DNA of 46,113 bases, taken from positions 1 to 46,113 of the IMG/VR virus record IMGVR_UViG_3300025120_000110; one strand, written 5' to 3'. The notes under the pieces were generated by a model. The model did not search any database. It saw only the letters and a list, made by a program, of their open reading frames with translations, and had not been told where the DNA came from. A program made the position numbers and the translations under genes. Below, piece after piece: positions 33,648 through 39,875 of this stretch (position 1 is the first letter of the stretch; every line of letters starts with the position of its first letter). The DNA comes from a virus.

Positions 33648-34406
33648 ATGTTGATACTTGCTAAAAACAAAGTCGAGTCCGAGCAGTTGGCCAACGTCCC
33701 AACTCCTGCCGCTACGGACACTCACACACCAATCGGTCACGCACTTCTTGCGGATCGCACCCGCAACGTCATTGCTAAAGCTGGTCTTGAGATCACTCAA
33801 GAGGAACACGCAATTGCGCGTGGTGGTCTCCGTTACTTCGGCGGCTTCGCCCTCAAGGGTGATGCCATCGATGGAGATGACCGCAAGCTTGTGCTTGGTC
33901 TCCGCAACGCGCACGACAAGTCCTTCGCGGCTTCCGTGTGCATCGGTAACCAGATGATGGTCTGCGAAAACCTTTGCTTCTCTTCAGATGTAAAGCTCGC
34001 TCGCCGTCACACCGTCAACATCCTTCGGGATCTGAATACGGTGCTTTCGTCTGCCGTGAGTCGCGTTACCTCGCACTGGGTTGACATGGGCAATCGGATT
34101 GCTTCCTACAAGGAGAGTGAAATCTCCAAGGAGGCGGCTTCCGACTTGGTTGTTGATCTCGCTGAGATGGGCGCGTTTCCTGCACGTTCCGTCTACAAGG
34201 CGATTCAGGAGTTCCGCAACCCTCGCCATGAGGAGTTCAAAGGCGGGACACTCTGGACGCTCTACAACGGCGTGACCGAGCATCTCAAGGGTGGCGACCT
34301 TACCAAGTTGCCACAGCGCACGATGACCACGCAGTCTGTCTTTGACAGGCTCGCGGGCCATAAGCCCAAGATCGTCGAGGCCGAAGAGATTGCCTTGCCC
34401 GCATAG
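33648..34406 (+). CDS. DUF932-like phage/plasmid protein
   Basis: A 252-residue protein resembling the DUF932 (phage/plasmid-like) family: HTPIGHALLADRTRNVIAKAGL at 27-48, then RYFGGFALKG, DDRKLVLGLRNAHDKSFAA and VCIGNQMMVCENLCFSSD near 95-115, a typical family stretch (N-S-xx-G-xx-A...G..VfVC.N). The family is widespread on phages and plasmids; biochemical role unknown. The gene is clearly GC-rich, unlike the virion genes, and lies alone between repeat copies 4 and 5 with its own promoter and terminator (34427), which makes it the clearest cassette-like unit. Confidence 0.7.
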   Translation: MLILAKNKVESEQLANVPTPAATDTHTPIGHALLADRTRNVIAKAGLEITQEEHAIARGGLRYFGGFALKGDAIDGDDRKLVLGLRNAHDKSFAASVCIGNQMMVCENLCFSSDVKLARRHTVNILRDLNTVLSSAVSRVTSHWVDMGNRIASYKESEISKEAASDLVVDLAEMGAFPARSVYKAIQEFRNPRHEEFKGGTLWTLYNGVTEHLKGGDLTKLPQRTMTTQSVFDRLAGHKPKIVEAEEIALPA

Positions 34407-34426
34407 TCCTGCCTCTACCATCACAG

Positions 34427-34456
34427 GCCCGCATTCCGAAAGGGGTGCGGGCTTTT
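34427..34456 (+). terminator. Intrinsic terminator
   Basis: GCCCGCATTCC, GAAA, GGGGTGCGGGC, followed by TTTT. Confidence 0.88.
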
Positions 34457-34503
34457 GCTTGCAAAAATAAAATGTTTTTTTAGTTGACACGGGATTTAAG
34501 CCT

Positions 34504-34582
34504 CATAACTCGTTGAGGTTCAACGAGTTACGCGGCGCGGGGCCGCCCCGCCTCGTAACTAACTGATACTCAAGGACTTACG
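34504..34582. repeat. Twin-hairpin repeat copy 5
   Basis: Hairpin 34504-34532 (CATAACTCGTTGA, GGT, TCAACGAGTTACG), linker GGCGCGGGGCCGCCCCGCC, hairpin 34554-34582 (CGTAACTAACTGA, TAC, TCAAGGACTTACG). Confidence 0.86.
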
Positions 34583-34606
34583 ACTGAATTTTAATTCATT
34601 TTTAAT

Positions 34607-34635
34607 TTGACTCTTTTTTTTATTTGAGGTATATT
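34607..34635 (+). promoter_or_regulatory. Leaderless-type promoter for gene at 34642
   Basis: -35 TTGACT, 17-base spacer, -10 TATATT, CTAGCC, then ATGAC. Confidence 0.65.
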
Positions 34636-34641
34636 CTAGCC

Positions 34642-34836
34642 ATGACCAAGACATATAATATTTCTCGACAATACCCAAACGACATACCTTTTGATTTTGT
34701 ATTTGAGTGGTTTAATGGAGCAGAAGAAACAGGAATTGTCTGCTCATTACATGCAGCGATTAAGCTTGCAGAAGAATTTCAAAAGTTCGGTTATAAAGAG
34801 TTGGAGGGCAGCATTCAATTTACCTCTGCAATTTAA
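34642..34836 (+). CDS. Small accessory protein (64 residues)
   Basis: A 64-residue protein starting MTKTYNISRQYPNDIP. An in-frame TTG six codons upstream is rejected because the promoter places transcription start at the ATG. Residues about 20-60 (FVFEWFNGAEETG, HAAIKLAEEFQKFGY) suggest a small alpha/beta fold. Not recognised. Confidence 0.55.
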   Translation: MTKTYNISRQYPNDIPFDFVFEWFNGAEETGIVCSLHAAIKLAEEFQKFGYKELEGSIQFTSAI

Positions 34837-34847
34837 ATTAATTTTAA

Positions 34848-34875
34848 TTGACGAATCAAAATAATCTGTTACATT
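34848..34875 (+). promoter_or_regulatory. Leaderless-type promoter for gene at 34882
   Basis: -35 TTGACG, 16-base spacer, -10 TACATT, ACCCAC, then ATG. Confidence 0.65.
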
Positions 34876-34881
34876 ACCCAC

Positions 34882-35568
34882 ATGGCAAAACTACTTAACG
34901 CTGGAAATTACAAAACACGCAAGGGAGAAAAGTATGGTTGGAAAACCTATGGAATACACCTTGCACCATTTAACATATCAGGAAAAAATGTTTGCGCTTC
35001 TGCTACTACTGGTTGCTCTACTGCTTGTCTCAATACTGCTGGCCGTGGAATCATGCATTCCGTTCAAGATGCCCGAGTTAAAAAAACACGAAGGTTTTTC
35101 GAGGATCGGGATGGATTCATATCGCAGTTATTCAAAGAAATCAAAAGCTCGATTAAAAGCGCTGCGAGAAAAGAATTAAATAGTTGCTTCCGTTTGAATC
35201 TCACAAGCGACATCCTTTGGGAGAGATTTGTTGTTGGACATTTTCCAGATACTCAATTCTATGACTACACTAAACACTTAAAAAGATTCGTTCGTTTCCT
35301 AGAGGGTAAGTTCCCCCCCAACTATCACCTCACATACTCTCGCAGTGAAGAGACTCCTGACGAACTAGTAAAAGGACTCTGTGCGAGCGGTGGCAACGTC
35401 GCAGTGGTCTTCCGCAATCACCTTCCCGAAACGTGGCTTGGAATAGAAGTAATTGATGGCGACGATTCCGATTTACGTTTTGAAGATAGCAGGGGGAAGA
35501 TAGTAGGGTTACTTGAAAAGGGGCTTGCCAAAAAAGACAAGACAGGATTTGTTGTTGAGCCACAATAA
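34882..35568 (+). CDS. Gp88-family phage protein
   Basis: A 228-residue protein of the family typified by mycobacteriophage gp88. Diagnostic features are the N-terminal LNAGNYKTRKGEKYGW, GIHLAPFNISGKNVCASAT at 25-42 and GCSTACLNTAGRG at 44-56, with Cys38, Cys45 and Cys49 as possible metal or Fe-S ligands, then KKTRRFFEDRDGF. The C-terminal domain contains RLNLTSDILWE and YHLTYSRSEETPDE. The family occurs in many phages; no proven activity is known to me, though the cysteine triad and barrel-like pattern have prompted comparison with radical SAM enzymes. It has its own promoter. Confidence 0.75.
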   Translation: MAKLLNAGNYKTRKGEKYGWKTYGIHLAPFNISGKNVCASATTGCSTACLNTAGRGIMHSVQDARVKKTRRFFEDRDGFISQLFKEIKSSIKSAARKELNSCFRLNLTSDILWERFVVGHFPDTQFYDYTKHLKRFVRFLEGKFPPNYHLTYSRSEETPDELVKGLCASGGNVAVVFRNHLPETWLGIEVIDGDDSDLRFEDSRGKIVGLLEKGLAKKDKTGFVVEPQ

Positions 35569-35585
35569 AAATTAATAAAAAAGAC

Positions 35586-35613
35586 TTGCAATAATAAGCA
35601 AACACTATATACT
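35586..35613 (+). promoter_or_regulatory. Promoter for gene at 35623
   Basis: -35 TTGCAA, 16-base spacer, -10 TATACT, nine bases to ATG; a leader of no more than about three bases is expected. Confidence 0.6.
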
Positions 35614-35622
35614 TCAAGCACT

Positions 35623-36000
35623 ATGGGACTCGATCAAAACGCATACAAAGTAAAAAGCAGCTACGCCCCCACCACCAAAACCCAAACTGTCAGGACTACA
35701 GAAATCTGTTACTGGCGCAAGCACAATGCCTTGCAGGGTTGGATGGAGGAACTGTGGTGTGAAAAGACTGGGAAAACACCCATCGAACTTAATTGCCAAG
35801 ATTTAGAAATCACTTCCGAAGATCTTGATAAGTTAGAGGCGACAATCACCAATAACAAACTTCCTAGCACTCAAGGATTCTTTTATGGATCAGACACTAG
35901 CCAAGACGAAAGCCGCAAAGAATATGATCTAGAATTTGTTTCTAAAGCTAGGGCAGCGATCAAGGAAGGATACACAATTACCTATTCTTGCTGGTGGTGA
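35623..36000 (+). CDS. Conserved phage protein of unknown function
   Basis: A 125-residue protein of a type that recurs in phages: N-terminal MGLDQNAYKVK, then ICYWRKHNALQGWMEELW near 28-46, a TQGFFYGSD segment near 83-92, and the C-terminal GYTITYSCWW. I recognise the style (MGLDQYAY... YWRKHxxLxxWM... YxxWW) from other phage genomes, where it is annotated as hypothetical. The pattern of conserved Trp, His and Asp is suggestive of a binding or catalytic site. Role unknown. Confidence 0.65.
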   Translation: MGLDQNAYKVKSSYAPTTKTQTVRTTEICYWRKHNALQGWMEELWCEKTGKTPIELNCQDLEITSEDLDKLEATITNNKLPSTQGFFYGSDTSQDESRKEYDLEFVSKARAAIKEGYTITYSCWW

Positions 36001-36071
36001 TCAAAAAAAATGCAGGAAAATTGGATAATCTTTATAGTTTTAGTAACAGCAATCTTTACAATCTTTTTCTC

Positions 36072-36254
36072 ATGACAATAGAAGTAATACAAAAGGAAGT
36101 TTATGGAAACACCTTAACCTATGTGGCAGATGAATCTGTCAGGAATTCCATAAAGAAACTAACAGGAAGAAAAACTTTGACCGACTACGACATTGAAGCG
36201 CTCAAAGAACTAGGCTTCGTCTTGGTCCTCAAACAGATAACCGTCAACATCTAA
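36072..36254 (+). CDS. Small accessory protein (60 residues)
   Basis: A 60-residue protein starting MTIEVIQKEVYGNTLTY. The frame is open upstream, but a TACAAT -10-like box nine bases before this ATG and the ATGAC context fit this start; no good -35 is visible. The C-terminal GRKTLTDYDIEALKELG looks like a small helical domain. Repeat copy 6 follows. Confidence 0.45.
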   Translation: MTIEVIQKEVYGNTLTYVADESVRNSIKKLTGRKTLTDYDIEALKELGFVLVLKQITVNI

Positions 36255-36262
36255 CCCATCCC

Positions 36263-36341
36263 CGTAACTCCTTCATAATGAGGGAGTTACGCGGGCCGCG
36301 CCGCCCGCGCCGCGTAACTCGTTGATAATCAGTGAGTTATG
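36263..36341. repeat. Twin-hairpin repeat copy 6
   Basis: Hairpin 36263-36291 (CGTAACTCCTTCA, TAA, TGAGGGAGTTACG), linker CGGGCCGCGCCGCCCGCGCC, hairpin 36312-36341 (GCGTAACTCGTTGA, TAA, TCAGTGAGTTAT). It lies between convergent gene blocks. Confidence 0.86.
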
Positions 36342-36353
36342 ACAGATTAATAG

Positions 36354-36381
36354 ATAAAAAAAACCGCACAAACGTGCGGTT
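36354..36381 (-). terminator. Intrinsic terminator after SprT-like gene
   Basis: Minus strand: AACCGCAC, GTTT, GTGCGGTT, then eight T. Only the minus strand has the T run. Confidence 0.88.
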
Positions 36382-36423
36382 CTGTGATATGCTTATTTGT
36401 TTATTAAGTGATTAACCTATAAC

Positions 36424-36948
36424 CTAGCTTTTAATTTTATATGGACTGCTATCAGTGTTATTAAGTTTATTTGCTACAACCTGAAGCTTACCATATGTTT
36501 CTTGCTTTTTACCTTGAAGCCATATACAATCCCAACGCTGTCTTCGAGGTTTGCGGTGGTAGTATCGGTATAGCTGCCCTGTGTCTTTATTAATCAGTTT
36601 CCATTTACCTTTAATGGTTTTTACTGTGCCTCCTTTCTCTTCGGGGGTATAGCAACGTTCAGGTCGTGCGCCCACCTTGATACACATCCGCTTCCACTCA
36701 GCATCGTGACCATGCCCGCTGCCAGCTAGGGCATGGGCGATCTCATGTAAAACAACGTCTTTAGATTCTTCTATTGTATTAATCAGAACCAGCTTCTTTG
36801 TAATACCAATTTCTTTTTTGTAGTATCTGCACTGCCCGTATCTGCGGGTGGCCTTATTATCCCAGACAAATTTCCAGCCTATTCCTGCTAGATACCATTC
36901 TTCAAGCTTCTCCGCAGCAAACTTTTGTATTTCTATTAGCTTGTTCAT
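36424..36948 (-). CDS. SprT-like metalloprotease domain protein
   Basis: A 174-residue protein with the zinc site HEIAH at 68-72 and a third His in GSGHGHDAEWKRM near 79-81, the arrangement of SprT/Spartan-like proteases. N-terminal helices include FAAEKLEEWYLAGIGWKFVWD and RRYGQCRYYKKEIGIT, as in the family. The C-terminal part is basic (YRYYHRKPRRQRWDC). The start at 36948 (MNKLIEIQKF) is preferred over an ATG 17 codons upstream because AGGAG lies eleven bases before it. Spartan-type enzymes degrade DNA-protein crosslinks; a role in phage DNA repair or in clearing host proteins from DNA is inferred. Confidence 0.8.
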   Translation of the reverse strand: MNKLIEIQKFAAEKLEEWYLAGIGWKFVWDNKATRRYGQCRYYKKEIGITKKLVLINTIEESKDVVLHEIAHALAGSGHGHDAEWKRMCIKVGARPERCYTPEEKGGTVKTIKGKWKLINKDTGQLYRYYHRKPRRQRWDCIWLQGKKQETYGKLQVVANKLNNTDSSPYKIKS

Positions 36949-37013
36949 TCTACTATAACTCCTATTATTGTTACTATTATTAGAAAGATTAACCACCATT
37001 GATATAAAGTCAT

Positions 37014-37307
37014 TTACTGGGTGGCTATATGTTCGATGTGCTGCTCAATATACTCAGCGAAATCACTAATATTATTTATGTGTTTAGCCCGCTCTTTGGT
37101 AGCCTTGTCATACGCCCCGCCCGCCACAGGTGGGAAGTAGTTATTGTCCTGCACATAATAGTCTCTGCCGTGAAAGGGGCAATCCTTAAGCGCCTCGTTT
37201 AAATCCTCTAGAGCTTTATTGATTTTAATATTCCCCCGCAATAATGTTTTTTTATCTGTTCCATTAAGATGAACTGTGGGCAATGGATAGTTTACTGTTT
37301 CAGTCAT
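37014..37307 (-). CDS. Small protein with operator-controlled promoter
   Basis: A 97-residue protein starting MTETVNYPLPTVHLNGTD. A TTG two codons upstream is rejected because the promoter predicts RNA start at this ATG. The middle has CPFHGRDYYVQDNNYF and the C-terminus ISDFAEYIEQHIEHIAT is helical. No family recognised. The promoter spacer contains a perfect palindrome, so this gene is probably under specific repressor control, unlike its neighbours. Confidence 0.6.
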   Translation of the reverse strand: MTETVNYPLPTVHLNGTDKKTLLRGNIKINKALEDLNEALKDCPFHGRDYYVQDNNYFPPVAGGAYDKATKERAKHINNISDFAEYIEQHIEHIATQ

Positions 37308-37313
37308 GGGCAA

Positions 37314-37342
37314 ACTATACTCCCCACCTACGGTGGGGTCAA
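37314..37342 (-). promoter_or_regulatory. Leaderless-type promoter with palindromic operator
   Basis: Minus strand: -35 TTGACC, 17-base spacer, -10 TATAGT, TTGCCC, then ATGAC. A 17-bp palindrome (CCCCACCTACGGTGGGG, 37323-37339) covers the spacer and part of the -35, the usual place of a repressor operator. Confidence 0.7.
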
Positions 37343-37361
37343 GAATAAAAATGAATAAAAA

Positions 37362-37448
37362 TTACATCAAATCAAAAAAGTAATTACTTAAAAGATAAAA
37401 TGCGGTTGCTAAAAAAAATAAATATAAAGTTGCTTCTATTCTGCTCAT
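37362..37448 (-). CDS. Membrane microprotein (28 residues)
   Basis: A 28-residue frame (MSRIEATLYLFFLATAFYLL, then SNYFFDLM) with a single transmembrane helix at about 7-21. A TCGACA-17-TATAGA element lies upstream. It fits the pattern of tiny membrane proteins in this block. It is short enough to occur by chance, so confidence is moderate. Confidence 0.4.
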   Translation of the reverse strand: MSRIEATLYLFFLATAFYLLSNYFFDLM

Positions 37449-37893
37449 GCTTATTAAGGTTTTATTCTATAAACTGGGGTTCTTTATTTGTCGATTAAAT
37501 GTGCAATTATCGACACGTTTTGTCTATATGTATTCTATATACACATATACTTATTAAGACAAACGGAAATAAACTGGCGATTAAATAACAGTAAATTATT
37601 ATTCATTAGGCTGAATCACCGAGAAAGCCCTTTTATTTGGTTGAATTAGGTTAAATTGAGGTGGGCTAGGGGAACCGAAAGAACTTATTTATTTATTTAG
37701 AGCGTAGGCGACTATCCTAAATTTCTTTCTTATTTGTTCTATTGATGCTAAAACCCTTATTTTATCTTATTTTCTTTTATATTTACCCCTATGTATTTCT
37801 TATATACATCTATTCTATTTTATTCTTTTAAAGAGTCTTTTAATTAATTATAAATGGAGAAGTAATTTAAATTGATTTTATTGTAATTTATAT
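37449..37893. other. 445-bp AT-rich gap without genes
   Basis: Neither strand has a credible gene. The stretch contains inverted repeats such as GTCGAT/ATCGAC (37478-37501), TATATGT/ACATATA (37524-37550) and TATGTAT/ATACAT near 37790-37809, and long pyrimidine-rich segments near 37720-37830. An AT-rich, structured gap of this kind could hold a replication origin or the promoter of the downstream microproteins. No iterons or DnaA boxes were recognised. Confidence 0.4.
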
Positions 37894-37965
37894 AGCGGGA
37901 GTGGGACTCGAACCCACACTTTAGCGATTTTAAGTCGCTTGCCTCTGCCGTTGGGCTACCCCGCC
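37894..37965 (-). tRNA. tRNA-Leu (TAA) with short variable loop
   Basis: Minus strand, 72 bases: acceptor GGCGGGG / TCCCGCT (G-T pairs at both ends), D-arm GCC...GGC, anticodon stem AGCGA/TCGCT with loop CTTAAAA (anticodon TAA, reading UUA), variable loop only AAAGT, T-arm GTGGG TTCGAGT CCCAC, discriminator A. CCA is not encoded. Bacterial tRNA-Leu normally has a long variable arm, which is missing here. Confidence 0.85.
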
Positions 37966-37970
37966 AAAGG

Positions 37971-38054
37971 TTACCTTGATGCCGATTTGAAAAACAGTAA
38001 AATCAAAACGATAAGAAGGAACCAAAGTCCAAATCCTAAAATAAATGTTGTCAT
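37971..38054 (-). CDS. Membrane microprotein (27 residues)
   Basis: A 27-residue frame (MTTFILGFGLWFLLIVLILL, then FFKSASR) that is almost entirely a transmembrane helix with a basic end. Its ATG overlaps the stop of the upstream 130-residue membrane protein gene (ATGA), which supports coupled translation. Topology with the positive end inside is expected. Confidence 0.5.
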   Translation of the reverse strand: MTTFILGFGLWFLLIVLILLFFKSASR

Positions 38055-38443
38055 TGTTCTATTCTTTTCTCTCCAGTATATCTAGATAATTGAGTAGAGG
38101 ATATCTCATACTCTTTACTTACCCCTCTTGCTACTGATCTGAAGGTCATATAGTCTTGCGGTAAAGCACTTATATATAAACCATTCTGTTTATCATAATA
38201 CCCATTTTTCTCTTCAAGCAATTGAAGCATCTTTTCTAATTGGTATTTAGTTAATTTTACCCGAACATCAAATCTTTTGTATTTAGTAGGTTGCTTATCT
38301 ACTGAAACAGATTCTTTAGGTAGGTCAAATATCTTTGTAGCCTCAGATTCTTTATCAATTAAGTGAGTAAAGAGTAAAAATCCTAGGGCGAAAGTAATTG
38401 CAAATACTAATATTGCTATCTCAGGCGTTCTGTTTGTCCTCAT
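38051..38443 (-). CDS. Single-pass membrane protein
   Basis: A 130-residue protein with a transmembrane helix at about 9-27 (IAILVFAITFALGFLLF) and a soluble charged domain after it (FDVRVKLTKYQLEKMLQLLEEK). The N-terminus is positive, suggesting an N-in, C-out orientation. No family was recognised. Its start lies 22 bases inside the previous gene. It is followed by the coupled 27-residue membrane protein. Confidence 0.5.
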   Translation of the reverse strand: MRTNRTPEIAILVFAITFALGFLLFTHLIDKESEATKIFDLPKESVSVDKQPTKYKRFDVRVKLTKYQLEKMLQLLEEKNGYYDKQNGLYISALPQDYMTFRSVARGVSKEYEISSTQLSRYTGEKRIEQ

Positions 38444-38576
38444 TTACCTCTTTTATATCAAATGCTCTAATGTCTCCATCATTAATATCTACCCAATCCT
38501 TGAGTATATTGCAAGCTTCTTCATATGTTTCAGCCTCTACATGATCTAAAAATGTAATTTCAAATGTTTTTTTCAT
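38421..38576 (-). CDS. Small acidic protein (51 residues)
   Basis: A 51-residue protein starting MKKTFEITFLDHVEAETYEE, of the compact beta-alpha type with DGDIRAFDIKEVNED at its end. I chose ATG 38576, four bases after the preceding stop, over upstream in-frame Met codons. Similar short 'EAxxxAxxxL' proteins occur in phages; function unknown. Confidence 0.45.
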   Translation of the reverse strand: MKKTFEITFLDHVEAETYEEACNILKDWVDINDGDIRAFDIKEVNEDKQNA

Positions 38577-38580
38577 ATTC

Positions 38581-38817
38581 TTATCGGTTTTCTTCTGCAT
38601 ATATATCAAAATATCTTTTCAATGCTTCTATTTTATCATCAGCGGAAGCTAAAGCTTCTAAAGCTTCGTTTGCGTTGTCGTAAAAATCACTGGTTGAATG
38701 ATCTCCAATCCCTGCTGGGTGATTAGCTAGCAAATCAATCGTTAGAAATGCTTTCTTTTTTTCTGCCTCTGCTTGTGATAAAAGCATATCATATAGAGGT
38801 AAATTCATCTTTCTCAT
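38581..38817 (-). CDS. Small helical protein (78 residues)
   Basis: A 78-residue protein starting MRKMNLPLYDMLLSQAEAEK. The ATG overlaps the stop of the preceding gene (ATGA), which decides the start. The DNANEALEALASADDKIEALKRYF stretch predicts a coiled coil. No function known. Confidence 0.5.
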   Translation of the reverse strand: MRKMNLPLYDMLLSQAEAEKKKAFLTIDLLANHPAGIGDHSTSDFYDNANEALEALASADDKIEALKRYFDIYAEENR

Positions 38818-39287
38818 TTTATTTTTTCTTTGAACCATGCAGGAGTTTTTCTAGTTTTCCAAGTAGCGAACCCTGCCTTCTCGCCATTGTAATAAGCACG
38901 ATATGCTGTAACAGCACAATCATTTTTGTATTCTTCTGGCATAGCTTGAGCAAATGATGTCAGACCAGTGCGTGGAAGAGATAGCTTGTGGTAGTTCTTG
39001 CCACACCACTGTATAGTGTGAAGTGACTTGTGAACTTTGCCGTAGCGTCTGGTATACTCCTGACACATGGCGTAGGCATGATCGAGTAACCACTCGTAGT
39101 TTTGCTCTGTCTCTCTAGCCCAGATAGTGCATGGGTGATTGTAGAAAGCTCTTTTGTATGGTGCGGCTCCGTTGTCATACACGGCACAAAGCATTTGTGC
39201 TGATTCTAGGATCATTTTGACAACGTGCTTATCACACAATTGTTGAGCGGATACTTTTGGGTCTTGATCTACTGCAAATATATTCAT
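38814..39287 (-). CDS. Conserved phage protein of the MNIF...CDKHVVKM type
   Basis: A 157-residue protein whose N-terminus (MNIFAVDQDPKVSAQQLCDK, then HVVKMILESAQ) belongs to a family widespread in T4-like and other phages. It has been annotated as hypothetical or as related to pyrimidine-dimer glycosylases (Pyr_excise). The conserved set includes Asp7, Cys18, Asp19, His21, plus NHPCTIWARE and a Trp-rich C-terminus (FATWKTRKTPAWFKEK). A DNA repair role is possible but unproven. It starts six bases after the -10 box of its own promoter. Confidence 0.65.
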   Translation of the reverse strand: MNIFAVDQDPKVSAQQLCDKHVVKMILESAQMLCAVYDNGAAPYKRAFYNHPCTIWARETEQNYEWLLDHAYAMCQEYTRRYGKVHKSLHTIQWCGKNYHKLSLPRTGLTSFAQAMPEEYKNDCAVTAYRAYYNGEKAGFATWKTRKTPAWFKEKIK

Positions 39288-39293
39288 AAAGAC

Positions 39294-39322
39294 AATTTAA
39301 ATTTATTTAAATTCAGAGTCAA
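39294..39322 (-). promoter_or_regulatory. Leaderless-type promoter for gene starting 39287
   Basis: Minus strand: -35 TTGACT, 17-base spacer, -10 TAAATT, GTCTTT, then ATG. Confidence 0.65.
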
Positions 39323-39329
39323 GGGCAAA

Positions 39330-39476
39330 TTACCAGTTTTTTATAATGTTTGCGATAATAAACAAATTACAAATAATGGCTTGGAGGACAATTATTGTTC
39401 TAATTAAAGCCACATAGTCAGCTTCATTATCTTTTCCTTGTTTTTCTCCTAATGCCTTTGCCCATAATCTCCACAT
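39330..39476 (-). CDS. Small membrane protein (48 residues)
   Basis: A 48-residue frame starting MWRLWAKALGEKQGKDNEAD and ending in a transmembrane helix (IRTIIVLQAIICNLFIIANI). Proteins with this plan (short 'LWAKALG' head, acidic linker, 'IRT...' helix) recur in phage genomes as hypothetical proteins. Its ATG overlaps the upstream stop by one base (TAATG). Confidence 0.6.
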   Translation of the reverse strand: MWRLWAKALGEKQGKDNEADYVALIRTIIVLQAIICNLFIIANIIKNW

Positions 39477-39679
39477 TACTTCTTTGGGTAAACTACTTTC
39501 TGTTCACCATCTTCATATACTTCATATACTTTACCATTAGACTGCTCGGCATTCATGATGGCCATGACAATGGCGGGAGTTGCATGAGATAATGGAGGTT
39601 CAGCAAGCTTTGTGGAATATCCACCCATCCAACGATCCTTCTTATCAAGGACAACGTAACTAGCGACTTTCTTTTTCAT
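39476..39679 (-). CDS. Small hypothetical protein (67 residues)
   Basis: A 67-residue protein starting MKKKVASYVVLDKKDRWMGG, with a C-terminus of YEVYEDGEQKVVYPKK. It overlaps the upstream gene by 20 bases and the downstream microprotein by one. Part of a coupled run of four small genes (39330-40094). Confidence 0.45.
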   Translation of the reverse strand: MKKKVASYVVLDKKDRWMGGYSTKLAEPPLSHATPAIVMAIMNAEQSNGKVYEVYEDGEQKVVYPKK

Positions 39680-39875
39680 TTTTTTCTAATAGATAACTAT
39701 GTTCTACTTGTTCTACAGAGGGCATCCCTGCATAATTATAAGTAACATTCCCTTTTTCGTTGCTTACGAGAATATTTAATCCTCCTGTTTCTTCGTTCAC
39801 TTCTGCTTTGAGTCTCCACCCATTTAACAGAACAAAGTTAATCCATCGATCTGGATCATTATTAATGTAACTCAT
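39660..39875 (-). CDS. Small hypothetical protein (71 residues)
   Basis: A 71-residue protein (MSYINNDPDRWINFVLLNGW) with beta-type segments GGLNILVSNEKGNVTYNY. It starts directly after the stop of the preceding gene. Unrecognised. Confidence 0.45.
   Translation of the reverse strand: MSYINNDPDRWINFVLLNGWRLKAEVNEETGGLNILVSNEKGNVTYNYAGMPSVEQVEHSYLLEKNEKESR

Noticed and set aside
31155-36341. Twin-hairpin repeats as a CRISPR array
   Set aside because: Copies are 250-1,700 bp apart, the intervening DNA is genes rather than spacers, and arms vary; no cas genes.
31155-36341. Repeats as integron attC sites
   Set aside because: The arms do not contain the GTTRRRY core and no integrase gene is seen; only the general folded-arm layout is similar.
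37323-37339. Palindrome CCCCACCTACGGTGGGG as a terminator
   Set aside because: No T-run follows on either strand and it sits inside a promoter spacer, so an operator is more likely.
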